DNA of 64,000 nt from Thunnus maccoyii (Eukaryota; Chordata; Actinopteri; Scombriformes; Scombridae): the NCBI RefSeq assembly GCF_910596095.1, contig NC_056554.1, positions 7,918,001 through 7,982,000 on the forward strand. The letters run 5' to 3'. The notes beneath the pieces are model-generated. The model had not been told where the DNA came from and searched no databases. It saw only the letters and a list, made by a program, of their open reading frames with translations. Both the position numbers and the translations under genes were made by a program. Below, piece after piece: positions 13,087 to 27,800 of the stretch. How positions within the stretch are numbered: position 1 is the first letter of the stretch; each line of letters begins with the position of its first letter.

Positions 13087-13700
13087 TTAAAGCTGCACTA
13101 ATCAATATTTTTATGTTAACAATTGATCACTTAATTATGCCTTATTATGCTTGTGACAGAGCCACAGATCCACAGATAACAATCACCCCACTCAGCAGTT
13201 CCACTCAACTCCATGGAGAGTTTTAGCATCTTTTAGCTCATTGTTTTGGTTTTGCACAACACATAGTTTCCAGCAGCATCAGTAATCCCACTGCATCGCT
13301 GTTTTTCACGCTACTGGCCCAGCACCAGACAGCAGTCAGAAAGGTTCGCTCCTAGCCAGTAGATATTAGACACAGTGCAGCATTTAGCAGCTAAAGGGTC
13401 AGATATTTCCCCGAGGAGCTGGTGGAAACCAAAACAGAGCTAATAGAAGAACATTATATTCATCAGGTTGCCAGAAACATGACTCCAAATGAAAGCTAGT
13501 GTTGCTCTGTGATTGCTGGATCAGTAAATTGTTGATGACGTTCAGGTGACTTCCAACTGAACATTTTACTTGCCAACATGCAGTTTTACAGAAAGGGAAG
13601 TAAACAATGGACCTTACACCTGACATCTTGAACACGTATTTTATCACTAATCCTAGTGACAAAATGAAGAGCAGGTTATTTCCTTGAAACTTGCAACCAG
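13087..13700 (-). repeat. Dispersed repeat family A, inverted copy
   Basis: Starts AAAGCTGCACTAATCAATAT and ends near TGCAGTTTTACAG. Read on the minus strand it matches in order the copies at about 20,560, 23,490 and 26,700. Shared landmarks include GCATTTAGCAGCTAA, GAGCTGGTGGAAACCAAAAC and TTTTAGCTCATTGTTTTGGT. No terminal inverted repeat or coding potential is evident. Class not determined. Confidence 0.6.
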
Positions 13701-14159
13701 GTTCCCCATAACTTACATTTATTTTAAGGACTACAACTATAAATACTGTAAATTGTAGTTTAGTTTTTTTTTTAATATCTTGATATACTGTTTAAACTAA
13801 ACATGAATTGCCTTATTTGATTACTTAAATCAAAGTAAAGTCACAACATAAATAGGCAACTGTTTTCTAACACATTAGCCAGACGAACTTTATAAGATTG
13901 TTCCGGCTTATGAGCTGCCGCCAAGTGGGAAAAAAAGACCCATTAATTCAGGTTGAAAAGTATCAAGACTATATTATTTAGATGACTCTTTCTACATAAT
14001 AATTCACCATAAATACCTAAATCATTGTATTGTCAGGTCAAATTCTCGCCATTAGAATTACAACAATTCATCCCAACATCAGCATTTTCTTTACTAGTTA
14101 TTCTATATGTCTCATGTTGGTGTTAATGGTTTTCTCTCCAGACCCTGGCTCCTGTAAAG

Positions 14160-14790
14160 ATGGCTGACGTGGTGCAGCCGGATGCCAACAGCCTGCAGAT
14201 ACCGGGTGAGACACACTAACATCAGACTATATGATTGATTACTATGGCAAACTGGTCAAAGTGACTCACTTCTTTCCGTTTATCTTTTGGAGCATGAACA
14301 CGCTGACCTTTCCATGTCCCTCTCCCACTTGGGAAAATTACTCATTTCAGATTCCAAAGACATTCCAGTCATTCCCTTTCAATACAAACATTTAATCTCA
14401 TATCTAACCTCCACAGTAAAAAAAATAAGGTGTTCTCTGCATTTTTACATGTACAGTATGTTAATATCAGTAGCTGATGACAGTCAATACTGCCTCTTTC
14501 CTTCTGATAAGAGAGTTTTCCCATGCCTGCATATCGCTTCAAACAGACTGATATTTTGGCGTTTCTTTTCATTTTCCAGTAAGTGCGTGTGGCGCTTTTC
14601 CAAAAGACACGTTCATAATGAGATCACAATAGTTAGCCACCAATGAGTGTTGAATTCCAGCTTAATAATTTCTCTTCTCTTCTTTTTCTTTAATTCCTAG
14701 GTGATAATTTGTCAGTCCCGTCTTCACCTGCCACATCTAGAAATGACTGCAGCATCACACCCCTCACACCCTCACCCTCGCCGGTAACTA

Positions 14791-14830
<40 letters not shown>

Positions 14831-17628
14831 CACACACACACTCACCACAGAAATTCTTACACACCCTTTCCTCTTTCTACGTATTTTTCTTTATATAGAG
14901 CTCCTAAACAGGCCCTGTAAAACCACATCCACTTCACAGTGTTATTAGTGGTTTATAATAACACTTACAGTTGCAGCTAAAAGCGAAGAGTACAAGTACC
15001 CAGTAACAGCTACAGTCTGTGGCAGAAAAATATACACACACTGGTAAAAAAAAGAAAAACGTAACTTTCACAAGTATTACAGGAACTTTATGTGTTAGAA
15101 AACATGTAATTTCAGCAGAGAGGAGAGGACAAATGAGAGAAGAAAGCACTTTTTTTATTATGATAAAAGGCAATAACAGTACACATCCAAAATATTAAAA
15201 GAATAGTTTGACATTTACACGTAATCCACTTTAAAAAGTCAGTGTAAAAATGACATGTTGTGGTTTTCTACTAGAGATCATCACTACCATCAGTACCAGC
15301 TCTGATACACAAATCTCTCTCTCTCTCTCAGAGGGTGGAGATCAGACCCAGGATGGCCTGTCCGTTCTCGGTTGTCGTGGCGATAGACTTTGGGACGACC
15401 TCCAGCGGCTACGCTTTCAGCTTCACACAGGACGCAGAAGCCATACACATGATGAAGTAAGAGTCTGTGTACTCTTCAGTTATATTCTACTGTACTCTAT
15501 TATTTTCTATCCTTGACAGCTTTTTCTTCCAATCCACACAGGCGCTGGGAGGGTGGTGACCCCGGCGTGGCCAATCAGAAGAGCCCGACATGTCTGCTGC
15601 TGACCCCTGATTTGCGGTTTCACAGTTTTGGGTTCGCGGCCCGGGACTTCTACCATGACCTGGACCCGGAGGAGGCCCGGCACTGGCTCTACTTTGACAA
15701 GTTCAAGATGAAGATCCACAGCACGAGTGTAAGAGAGAGACAGAAAGGAAGTTGATAAAGAAAGACAGTTTTATATATGACATCCACATTTAAAGGGGCA
15801 CTCTGCCAATTTTACACATAGATAAATTCACCACTCATATTGAGGTGAACTAGTCAGCCTGTAAAAACAGTTGTGTAATGTCGTCTGAGGCTCTGGAGAA
15901 GCTTTGCCAAGTCAAAGAAGAATACCCTTATGATGATGTCATCAGGGTTTTTTCAGCTTGGTCTTGACCGGGTTACAAAAAGAGATGTGGATTTGATGTT
16001 AACATTGAGCTGATAGGGAGAGTTTAACAAAGGAACGATATGGAGTTGCATTATGGAAAATGTAAGATCCAGTATTTTGGGAGCTTGAACCACACCAGGG
16101 CCTCTCCTTCATCAAATTTTGACAACTCTTTTTTCAATCTTCATCTTAAAAGTCTCTCAAATCTATGGAAGTGCAAAGCTAATTGACTGAAGTACCCCAA
16201 GAGTTTAAAGAGTGTCATTGCACTCAGTGCCAACGTTTTAGAGATTTCAGAAATGCACCTCCAAGAGAACAACATACATTGGGGCAAACAGCGCAAAACT
16301 TGATATACACAAGTCCACCATCCTTTAAGTTGCCCCTGAAATAGATCCATATGCAGTTAGCTACAATAGCCAATCCAAGAGGCTAAATTCTGTGTTTACT
16401 TTTGGTTGGATGGTTTGATGTTTATTTGGAAAGCTATAAGAGTATCTCGCTGCCTGCCCAGATACAGTATATGTTGTTTTTCTAGACTCGTGTATCCCAG
16501 ATCTCTACAACAGAGGTGGCAAGTGCAAAGTTAGCATCACCCATTAGTTACAATGGACACAAAAACAGAGGAATTTTCCTTTAAGCAGCAGAAAGACAAC
16601 TTCTTGCAGCACTGTGTCTGTGTTTGCTGCAGGACCTCACCATGGAGACGGAGCTGGAGGCTGTCAATGGTCGGAGGGTCAGAGCCATTGAGGTGTTCGC
16701 TCATGCCCTGCACTTCTTCAGGGAACATGCTCTAAAGGTACACTTTAAAACTCCCCTCCATATGTTCTTCATGTGTTCTTCCATCTTTTTTTCAATGAAA
16801 GCTCATATCTTGAATCCTAGTTTGAGTTTTACTCAAAAAACTATTTGACGGGTGACGTTTTAGGAGGTGAAGGACCAGTCGTCATCGGTGCTAGAAGGAG
16901 AGGAGATCAGATGGGTGATTACTGTCCCTGCTGTGTGGAGGCAACCTGCCAAACAGTTCATGAGAGAGGCAGCATACCTGGTAGGAGCACACGTGCATGT
17001 ACAGAAAGACACATTGTTGACATGAAACAAACACTTTCTAATCTGACAGAATCAACACATTTCTTGTATTTTTATATCAAGTTTATTCTTTTAAATCAGC
17101 CAGAACTATTCTGCAACTGAAAAAGATGCTCATCTGGGAAAGTTCATCTCAACTACATCTTTTGATCAATTAATCTATCCATCCATTCATCTACCCATGA
17201 ACATACTGTTAGCTTTTAAGTTTTTAGGTAATCTGAAGTATTAAATGTTGCTTTACATCTTTGACTATGGTGTAATTTTCCTATTTTATATTTCCTTATA
17301 TCTGTTTTTATCCTTTTTGTACCCTAATTTGTTCTTTGTGATGCTGTAACACCTGATTTCCCACCCAGGGATCAAAAATGTTATTTTATTTTTTTCATTT
17401 TTTAAACTTAAAAAAAACAAACAAAAATGATTTAATTACCAAAAAATCCACATAGCTTAAAACAATGCTGTTTCTGTCTTCAACCTCTTGAAAAGTTGGC
17501 ATTTTGGAGATGAATGGTTTTCATGTTAAATCAGCTGCCAGTATCTTAACTATTGCAGCTCAGTGTAGTGTGCATAAATATCACCAAAACCAGTTGACTT
17601 CACTGATTCAGAACACTAGGCACAGTTT

Positions 17629-17685
<57 letters not shown>

Positions 17686-17788
17686 GGAGGATGACTATAT
17701 GAGAGTGTGTGTGTATGAGACAGAGAATAAGGAGGAATAACAAGGAGATGGAAAGAAAGGATGTGTATAAACCATGAGATAAAGTACA

Positions 17789-17819
<31 letters not shown>

Positions 17820-18119
17820 AACACACAGATCATAACACTGCACTCTTGCACTTTTGACTCTAGTCACCCGCAACACACACCCCTCCTTAGTGTACTGTAC
17901 GTGTTACAATGACTTGTAGGAAGTGTGGACAGGAATGCAGGGGGTCCTATGACAATACACATCAATGAGAATGGACTGCCCTCTGTGCGTGTGTGTGTGT
18001 GTGTGTGTTTGTGCACATGTGCGTGTGTCTAATTGTGCCGTGCATACGCAATGTACAACCTTTTAATTTATCATGCTTTCCTCCTTCTCCTTCCCTCTCT
18101 CTCTGTTTAATTTTATCAT

Positions 18120-18183
<64 letters not shown>

Positions 18184-21100
18184 CTCAATTTGCCAACCAT
18201 TATCTGCCATCTGCCATTCACTCACCCGGTTATATACATAAACAGTGTGACACATACACACTTTCAGATGCACACTCACATATATATGCACACACACCCT
18301 GCGCTGGCTCGCTGTTTGAGGCTGTCGGGGTGTGTTTGCTTCCTACTGGTGATGATGTCATCAGGAGGGAACAATGAGGGAGACCGGCATACAAACACAG
18401 GAAGTCGAGACCAGACCCCCGCCCTGCGTACTCACACACACACGTTGTTCCAGCCGCTCAACTTTACTCCCAATTTACCAAGACTGGTGCTCATAGTATA
18501 GACCTCCTCTCCTCTCTAACATCACTATCATCATTTTCTCATCTCTCCCTTCTCCAACCTTCACCCTGTGTTTGTGTTCCTTCATATGTGTTTATGCTGT
18601 ACAGCTGTCCCTCAGCATGTTTTACCCAGTGACTCCTCCTCTATCCAGCTCCTCTCCTCCTCCTTTTTTTTGATAATGTCCACAACTTAGCCTTGGCCCT
18701 CCATCCAAATCTCATCATATGTATACTGAAGGTTTGTTTTGTTTGCTGACATCTTTAAAAAACAAAAATCCTGTTAGTTTCCCTACGTCTAAATGAATAC
18801 ATACTTGTCAGTGTGTTTAGATAAAAGCTTTAAAATATTTGCATTTTGTCTCCATCTTCATTGTGCAATGCTGTGGTGTTCCTGCACTGCACAAACCTGC
18901 AAAAACAAACTTTGGCCACAGTGTTGGTGCTGTTTTTTCTTTAACTTTATTTTAAAAAATGGCACTAAGCATAGATATATACACGACAGTGTAGTATCCA
19001 CATGTACTTGTCTGTACTCATTTGTGTCATTTCATGCTGTATTCTGGTTTGTAGCAGCAGTCATGTTGTGAGAATTTGATGCTAAATTTCTGACTCTGTC
19101 ACAATTTTGTGGCAGGCTGTGTTTAGTCGCCAGTCTTAAATTGACCGTGTGTTGTTTTAGGACCACGGTTTGGATTAACAACAAGGATTTCACCACATTT
19201 TTCTCATCAACTATTGTCTTGGAGAGCCTCAAAAACCAGGGTTTATAGGGGCCTTAATAACTTGACTTGACTTGAATTGAAGGCAAAAATATTGTGGTAA
19301 AAACAAAACTTGAGACTTTACAATGACTTAACTTGAGACTTGAAGGCAATTTTAATTGTGATATTAAATTTGATTATAAAGACGTGTGACTTGACCAACT
19401 TTCCTAGTCATAACAGGATAATAAAATTCTGCATCTTGCATTGTTCTCTATCTCTTTTCTCCCACCAGGCCGGTCTGGTCTCCCCTGATTGTCCTGAGCA
19501 GCTCCTCATCGCTCTTGAACCTGAAGCTGCTTCCATTTACTGCCGCAAGCTCCGCCTCCACCAGGTGATTGACCTGAGCCTGCAGCCGATCCCAAACGGC
19601 CTGGAACTGGACGGATCCCGTCCCTTCGACTCCAGCTTCAGACAAGGTATTTGAGAAAGGGGCAGAGTGTGTGTGTGTGTGTGTGTGTGTATGTGGGTCT
19701 TCTTGTACACTATGTCATTAGCATAGGCATGAAACCACACTGTGTTCCTGGAAATGTTGTTGTTAGATTTCACTTGGGAATTGTGGGTTTCGCAAAGGAT
19801 GAATCTGTGTTTGTGTGAGAGAAAGAAAGTGCGCTTTGGGTGAAGATCTGACTTCAGATACTGCTTGTGGTTTTGCCTCGGATGACTGTGCAGTTTGTGT
19901 GAGTGTGTGTGTTGTTGTACACAGTCACATATGACTTTGGACAGGCCATATGTGGTGTGTAAAGCACACAAAGCAGCAGGAGAGATGGAAACATGAACAG
20001 AGGGAGAAAGAGGAGAGCTGTGTTGAAACAGACCACAGGATTTGTGCAGAGCGAAGAAAACAATCTGCCAAAGCAACCATTAGTCACTAATTGTCCAACT
20101 ATTTAGCAAATAAGCTCTTTGATGAATTTCACACTGTGTAAGAAAAACTTTGACCCTGTGAGGTAAGATTAAACTTTATTGCTCCTGCAAGCACAAAAAC
20201 TGTGAATCATCACAAAAAAGTGATTACAACAGTTTTGTGAGCAGTGCATATGAAAAGACATTGTGTTACAAGACTACTGAATATATAATTAAAAATTAAT
20301 GAACATAATCTGTGTTCAAATACAAACAGCTATTTTTTGTATGATTTAAAATGTATTTCTATATAGCGAAGTATTCAACATGATGGTCATGCTTTTCAAC
20401 TCACTATGAAGTATTTCAGGCATCCAGGGTTAATTTTTTGCATAGACAATGATAGGTGACTGAGTGTTGGAGCTTTTATAAGGCTTGGATGGACATAAAA
20501 GTCTCCTGGTTGAATCATCAGTACAAAAGATGAGCAACTGCACAAGAAAATGTGTGGTTCTTTGATAAAAAAAAAAGTCAAACTACTTCCACTACCTGGG
20601 GGCAGTGGAACCAGCTGTAAACACAACACAGATATGTTATCATCCTTAACATATCTGATTTCATGAACGTGTTAGCTTACATATTTACACATCCAGCAGA
20701 CACTATGCAACATTAACATTCTCTTGGCCAACGGGCAAATCTAAGTCCAATATTCACTCTCCTTTTAGCCCTGGTTTGGTCTCCACCAACTTTTTAGGGA
20801 AAATATTAGCTGCTAAATGCTCCGCTATGTTCAGAAGCTAGTCGCTAACTTTGTCTGTCTGCTCTTAAATGGTGGGCAGGTACAGTACAGTTGGTTTGTC
20901 AGAGCTGTTTTGCTGAAAACAGCTGCCAGCTGATGCTGAAAATGACAAGATCAGTGGGCGTGAACCAAAACAATTAAGTTTCAGGCTGTAACAGCAAAAC
21001 AGTGAGCTGAAAGATGCTAAAAGGCTCCATAAATCTGAGGGAAACTGCAAAGCTGGGTGGTAATTTTTTGCGGGTTTGTCTCTATGACCGACGCCTTTCA

Positions 21101-21977
21101 TGTTACTCATAGTTTGATGGATCATAATTTGATCCATTGTTAATATGAAAATATTGATTAGTGCAGCTTTAAAAGAAACTTTCAAAGGAGAATTAAAAGT
21201 GGGAAAAAAATACAGAAACAGCATCTCCTCACATTTTGCATCTCTTTAGTGCATGATCGAAAAAAGCTTATCTTGCAAAAGTAAGTTTATAATTTTCTAA
21301 ATAAACTGTCACAATACACTACAATAGAACTGTATACAATGTTTTTTGTGTTTGCAAAAGCCACTAAATTGTTGCAAAGAAACAAAGAGTGATTTCAGGC
21401 TGGGTAAAATAAGACTGATGCATAATTCAGCAAGCGAACATGCCGTCCAAAAACCCCCGCACAGCCCCACTTATACATATGCAGTCAGTGACACACACAA
21501 AGAACATTCACACACTCAACTCACACACACAAAGACACACACTAAACACAGGATATTGTAATTGGAACAAGGTGTGGTGAGACTATGATCTCACCCCCTC
21601 CTGGCCTGTCATTCTCCCTCTCCTTCACTCACTTTCATTTTTCTGTATTTTCTTTCGTTCTTTCTAGCATTTGTGCTCTTCCTCTCTTTCTCTCTCTCTC
21701 TCTGTCCCTCTCGGTGACCTTTTTTTTTTTTTTTTTAACCAGGTCGCACCCTTTGCAAAGGCTCTGCAAAGACTTCCACCACACACAAAGACTTATTTGC
21801 AAACACGCACACACTTGGCATCACGGTCATGGTTTTTACTATCTTTAGCTTTTCTTCCAGCTCATTTCTTCTCCAAAGATAGCACTGGGGAGTCATTAAC
21901 ATACACACACACACACACACCCACGTACACACGCACACACACACACACACACCCACGTACACACACACACACACACA

Positions 21978-22008
<31 letters not shown>

Positions 22009-22139
22009 GTACATTTTCTTTTCTGCTGTTTCATGTAAATGGTTTCCAGACTTGCGTTCCATTCATCACCCCCATACACACAGATGAAATCAAGGCCTGT
22101 ATGATTGTGGTGTTTTTTGTTCAGCATCATTTACCATGT

Positions 22140-22175
<36 letters not shown>

Positions 22176-24753
22176 TTGGGCACACATACATTACCCCCTG
22201 CGTCATCTAGGGGGTAAAATAACTGTACTTGTACTTGCTCTCAATACAATGCAGGTCATTGTTACTCAAAAACTATAATCTTTATAGATAATCTGTTCTC
22301 AGAAACATAATAATCCAATATAATAATAATCTTAATTTCTTTCTTCCTTATTCCACCACTTATCTATTTTTTCTCCTTCTCTCTTAGTCTAATTTTTGTG
22401 GCCTGTAGCACTCATGTGGTTTGAGGGAACCTTGTAAAAACCACTTTTACCTAAATTATACAAACACTTTACTCCAGACTGTCAAACCTTTGACTTATGA
22501 CACACACTTAAACTCTCATACACACTTACATCAGACCAAAGGTTGGTTTTATCAAAAGACAGAGAGAAATAGTCTTTTTTCATTCAAATATCCTCCTCTT
22601 TCTTCTTTGATCTGTGATGATTTATCATCTTAAAGCCATTATGTCTCATTTCACAAGGTCACTTGCATGTACTGAGGCATATACATGTATGTGCTCTGTC
22701 AAACAGGCTGTCCAGTATTTTATATTTCTGACAGCTGTGTTTGAGTGTGTTCTGTTTTTCTTGGCCTCCACCTCAAGTCTCAACCTGCCATTCAGGCGGT
22801 TTACATGTCGAGAACGAATAGATGTGTGAGAGCGTTCTGCGTTTCCAACAAATTGCTCCTGTCATGCAAAAACATTAGGACCCTCATTTTGGTATGTTTG
22901 TCCTGTTTTACTTGGATGGAAAGACATTATATTATATGTTGGGTAAATGTCATGACCCCATGAGATATGAAACCTGTTAAACATAACTACATGTAGTATA
23001 AATTAAAAAAAAAACTGATCTTCATTAGCTTGAAAATGTTTGTTTTTGCTTGAGTGTAGTTTGCATAGAGCATCAGTTACGCAAGCTTAAGTGTCTGGCC
23101 TACAGTATGTTTATACAGAAATCCAAAAAAAGGCTTGACTGCAGGCAAAGTAGTACAAGGTGCTGAAAGGTGGTGGTGACTCTAAAGGGCCACAGCTGGA
23201 GAGAGTCCATAAGAATTCTCTGTGAATAATTTTGTTTAAAACCAGGGGGCCCATAGCAATATTTGAGGGAGTCAGAGTCTTCTACTTGTGCCCTGGGGCC
23301 CAGATATGCTTGCTTTGCCCCCGAAGCAGGTGAAATAGATCCACCATTTTACTTTAGGGTCACTTGATTTGAAAAAGATGTAAGTTTTGAGTAGCAAATA
23401 TTGCAGTAAAACCAGTTAGCTTAAATTAATATTTCAACCTTTTGAAAAATATGCTTATTTGCTTAGAGATAATCTCATGTATGTATTTTAAACCTACAGT
23501 AGCTGATTTTGTGGCCACTTGGGGGCAGCAGAAACAAGCTGTGAACCCATAACTGACATGTCACTTTTAAAGTTGATATTGCCTTTTTACACATTCAGGA
23601 TCACAGAGCAATATTAGCATTCATTTGGAGTCATGTTTCTGGCCACCTGGTCAATGTTAGTCCAATATTCACTCTCCTTTAAGCTCTGTTTTTGGTCTTG
23701 ACCGACTCCTTAGCAAAATATCTGGCCCTTATCCTCTAAATACTCCACAAAGTTCATCAGCTAGTTGCTAACTTTGTCTGCTGTTAAGAGCCAAGCAGGT
23801 AATATACAGTGGGGTTTTTAGAGCTTTTTCGCAGTGGCTAAAAATGACTCTATATGAGACCAGAGAGAGTGAACAAAAACAGTAAGGTTGTGGGCCGCAG
23901 AACCAAAACAATGAGCTAAAAGAAGCTTTAAACAATGTGGAGGTGAGGGGAACTGTATAAAAGTTAATACAAGTGACCCTTTCCACATACAAGTAGTCAT
24001 GTCATCCATTATTGATATAAAAATATTGATGATACTTTTATATAATTAGTATTATATAAAATATAGCCTCTTGAGGTGGGAAGTGATTATTCTAGCTTAA
24101 CATGAAGACTAGAAACTCGGCTCTATCCAATTTTCAAAAATACACTTACCAAACAGAAATGTAAAAACAACTACTTGTGGATTTCGAGAGAGTAATGTGC
24201 TGAGACTATTTCTTGACAAACAACAGTAACCTCACAGTGACACCAAGACCCCAGCAGGTCACTACGCCCAGCTGTTGTTTGCCAAAAAATAGTTACAGTA
24301 CTTGACTCTCTCTAAAACCAACTGGTCATTTTTACATTTTTGTATAAGAATCAGACAAACGAGATACAATGTGCTAATTAATGAGCTTTAGAGGTGCTGG
24401 TAGGTGTATTTTATGAACTTTGGACAGTCAGGATAGCCATTTCCCCTTGTTTCCAGTCCTCATGCTAAGCTAAGCTAATTGCCTCCCTACTATGTATGAT
24501 CATTCCTCACTGGTCAGAAATAGAGTCAAGAAAGACATAAAGATAAGATGATATGTAAATATCAAAGGTCCTCAAACTGAAGTACATCCTGTAAGTGTGT
24601 GTACTTAGTTTTGTGTGTGTGTGTGTGTGTGTTTGTTGCAGCGCGGGAGCAGTTGAGACGATCCCGACACAGCAGGACCTTCCTGGTGGAGAGTGGAACC
24701 GGAGAGCTATGGTCAGAGCTGCAGACTGGTAAGGCTGTCTGTGTGTGTATGCA

Positions 24754-24819
<66 letters not shown>

Positions 24820-27800
24820 TGGCAGACCCCACATGTCGGAGATATTGATGATTTTGACCTATGAGGATGACTATGGGAAGCAGACACTCCTAATGTCTCA
24901 TTTCTACTGACCCTCACATTCTTACTTTTCCTTTCTGTGAATTATCATCTGCTTGTCTTGCACAACAACTAGAGAGAGACTAACCAAGGGACAAATCAAA
25001 TTCACCGCTGCTTTAACTCTCCGCGTTTTCTTTCTGTTGAGCCATGACAACAATCTGAGGAGCCATGCGTCCCTGCTGAACTTTTCTGCTCCCTTTCCTG
25101 TCCACACACACACACACATACACACAGGAAGGACCCAGCCCATGGGACTCTCTGCCTCTTCACTCCAAATAAACCCAAGGAGCATAAACCCTGTTTTATC
25201 CTCCTTCTTTTGCATTTTCTTCTCTCATTCTTCTGTGCATTTCTCGTTTTTGTACATTTTTGTTCCTTGAAATTCTTTCTTTTTCTCTCTCACTCTCATA
25301 CTACCACTCTCTCTCTCATGTTCAGGGTGTGGTCAGCTGAACTCAGGGTAGCTAAGCCAAAAACAGCCCCTTATCGCTGGACATATCATAAACACGCACA
25401 AAAACACACGCACAGAGAGAGCGCAGCAACCACAGATGCCTGAAGGTTGTTTATGTTTGAGAGTCCGCTGGTTGAAGAGTTTCGGGACATACACAAACTA
25501 ATCTGAAACATGACACTCTAACATACCACAAAAAATCAAGAAACGTTATCATTCACAATTTCCTCCCACAAATTAAGGAGAAACATCTTGTTCTGACAAA
25601 ATATTTCCTGTAATCCAACTGAAAGAGATAAGCTTTCCCAAATCACTAAAGGTCATTAAAATATGTTTATGTGTGCTCTCTTCCTGTAGGTGACAGGTAT
25701 ATTGTTGCAGACTGTGGAGGAGGAACAGTTGACCTGACTGTCCATCAGATCGAGCAGCCACAGGGAACACTCAAAGAACTCTACAAGGCCTCAGGTACAA
25801 TTTCTTTACAATCTTCTAAAGCACAAAAATAACCAAATTTCTGAGTTTCTAAAGCTCTACTTTGTCTCTCCCAGGTGGTCCGTACGGTGCCGTCGGTGTA
25901 GACCTGGCCTTCGAAGCCATGCTGTGCCAGATCTTTGGCGATGACTTCATCCAGAGTTTTAAAGCCAAGCGGCCAGCGGCTTGGGTGGACCTCACCATCG
26001 CATTCGAGGCGAGGAAACGGACGGCGGCGCCGGGCAGGGCCAACGCCCTCAATATCTCCCTGCCCTTCTCTTTCATCGACTACTACAAGAGACACCGGGG
26101 GCAGAGTGTGGAGGCCGCCCTGAGGAGGAGCAAGTGAGTGTGGGCTGAGTGGAGTGTGTGTGTGTGAGAGAGAGTGATGATAGATTGAGTGCGTGATTAA
26201 AACCCTTCTCCTCTGTGTGTGTGCGTCAGTATGAACATAGTGAAGTGGTCATCCCAGGGGATGCTGCGGCTGACACAGGAGGCCATGAACGAGCTCTTCC
26301 AGCCCACTATCGTCAATATCGTCAAACACATTGGTGAGAAACACACACACACACAAGATACATGTACAGACAACAGGGTGGCACACATCCACATGCATAC
26401 ATATGCACAGACAGATTCATACAAACAGATACAGACACTCAGTACAAATTGCTCACTTAACTCCTTCCTCTTTCTCCCTTTTTTCCACTTCGTATTATCA
26501 TGTTTTCATATTTTTACCAAGGTAAGAACAATGCTGTTCAATCTCAAGTCACTGTAAGTTAAATCCACCCAGAGATACCTAAAAATTGAGGTGGCAGACC
26601 TGCACTGCTGTACATAAAGAATGAGAAGATAATCCTAAGTGACTACAGGAGACAACCCCCAAAAGCAGACATTTAATGGTATATGGAGACGTACAGTACA
26701 TTGTACTAAAAGCAGCACTAATCATTTTTTGGGCCACTTGGGAGCAGAACTCTGCAACAAGCAGAACATCACATTTGACCTTTCATGGCCTTATTAAGTT
26801 GAAATGGCTAACTTTTGTTGCTTATTTACACATCTATTAGACACAGAGCAACATCAGCATTCATTTGGAGTCCTGGTTCTGACAACCTGACAAATCTTGA
26901 GTCCAATATTTACTCTGCTCTTAGCTCTGTTTTTGTTTATTTCTCCAATAACTCTTGAGGGAAGCATCTGGCGCTTTAGCTGCCAAACACTCCACTTGAT
27001 TCACCAGCTAGCTGTTCACTTTGTCTGTCTGCTAGGGAGGTAGCTTACAGTGGGATTATCTGAACTTTTTTTGTAGAAAACAGCAGCCTGTCTGAACCAA
27101 AACAATAAAGTTGCAGGTCACAAAAATAAAGCTGCAATCGCAAAAACCAAAACAAGCAGCTAAAAGAGTCTAAAAAGCCAATAGACCTGAGGAGAACTGC
27201 AGAGTTGGGTGATAATTTTCTGTGGGTTTGTCACTATGAGCGACTCCTTTGACATTATACGTAGACATTTGCGCCACTGTTTATATAAAAATTTTGAATG
27301 CGCAGCTTTATTTTGCAGATATGGGAACAGGGTATATTTTGATTCTCCCACACTGCCCAAACCTCAGACCTCACAGGATAACAAGTTGCCAGAACTTGTG
27401 TCTGCGTCACTTAGATTACACATCCTGGTTTGCTTGTAAGTGGACAGTGTGAAATGTAAAAGGAGGAAATAAAGTTCAGTGCTCAAAAACAAACTGCACT
27501 TTTCTGCCATAGCTGAGACCAAACAAAACAAACTTCAGCCACAATGGCATTTCTAAGAATCCCTTTCCTAGATGGTGGTGACTTCATTGTTTCTTTGTTT
27601 TTTTAACCTTGTCAAGACAGAATGAAGGCAGACACATGGAGAGTGTCTGTTTTAAATCAGTCACATTCCAGTGGTGCGTTCAAATCCCAGGTTTGTTTGG
27701 TTTTGTTGCATGTAGCTTTGCTGGCCTTTGCTGGATCAACATAAGGCAAAGAGTGAGAGGCAAAGAAGAGTTTTGCATGTTTTAAACTAAAGAAATACTG

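Noticed and set aside
19537..20076. 179-residue minus-strand open frame
   Set aside because: It runs antisense across an hspa12b exon and a (GT)n tract. The peptide is low-complexity His/Thr in part and resembles no family.
21902..22014. CRISPR-like or designed tandem array because of the regular CCACGTACAC units
   Set aside because: Spacers are just CA dinucleotides. This is a compound microsatellite in a vertebrate intron.
21671..22130. Long open frames of 131-138 residues on both strands
   Set aside because: They are translations of CA/GT microsatellites (alternating Thr/His or Cys/Val).
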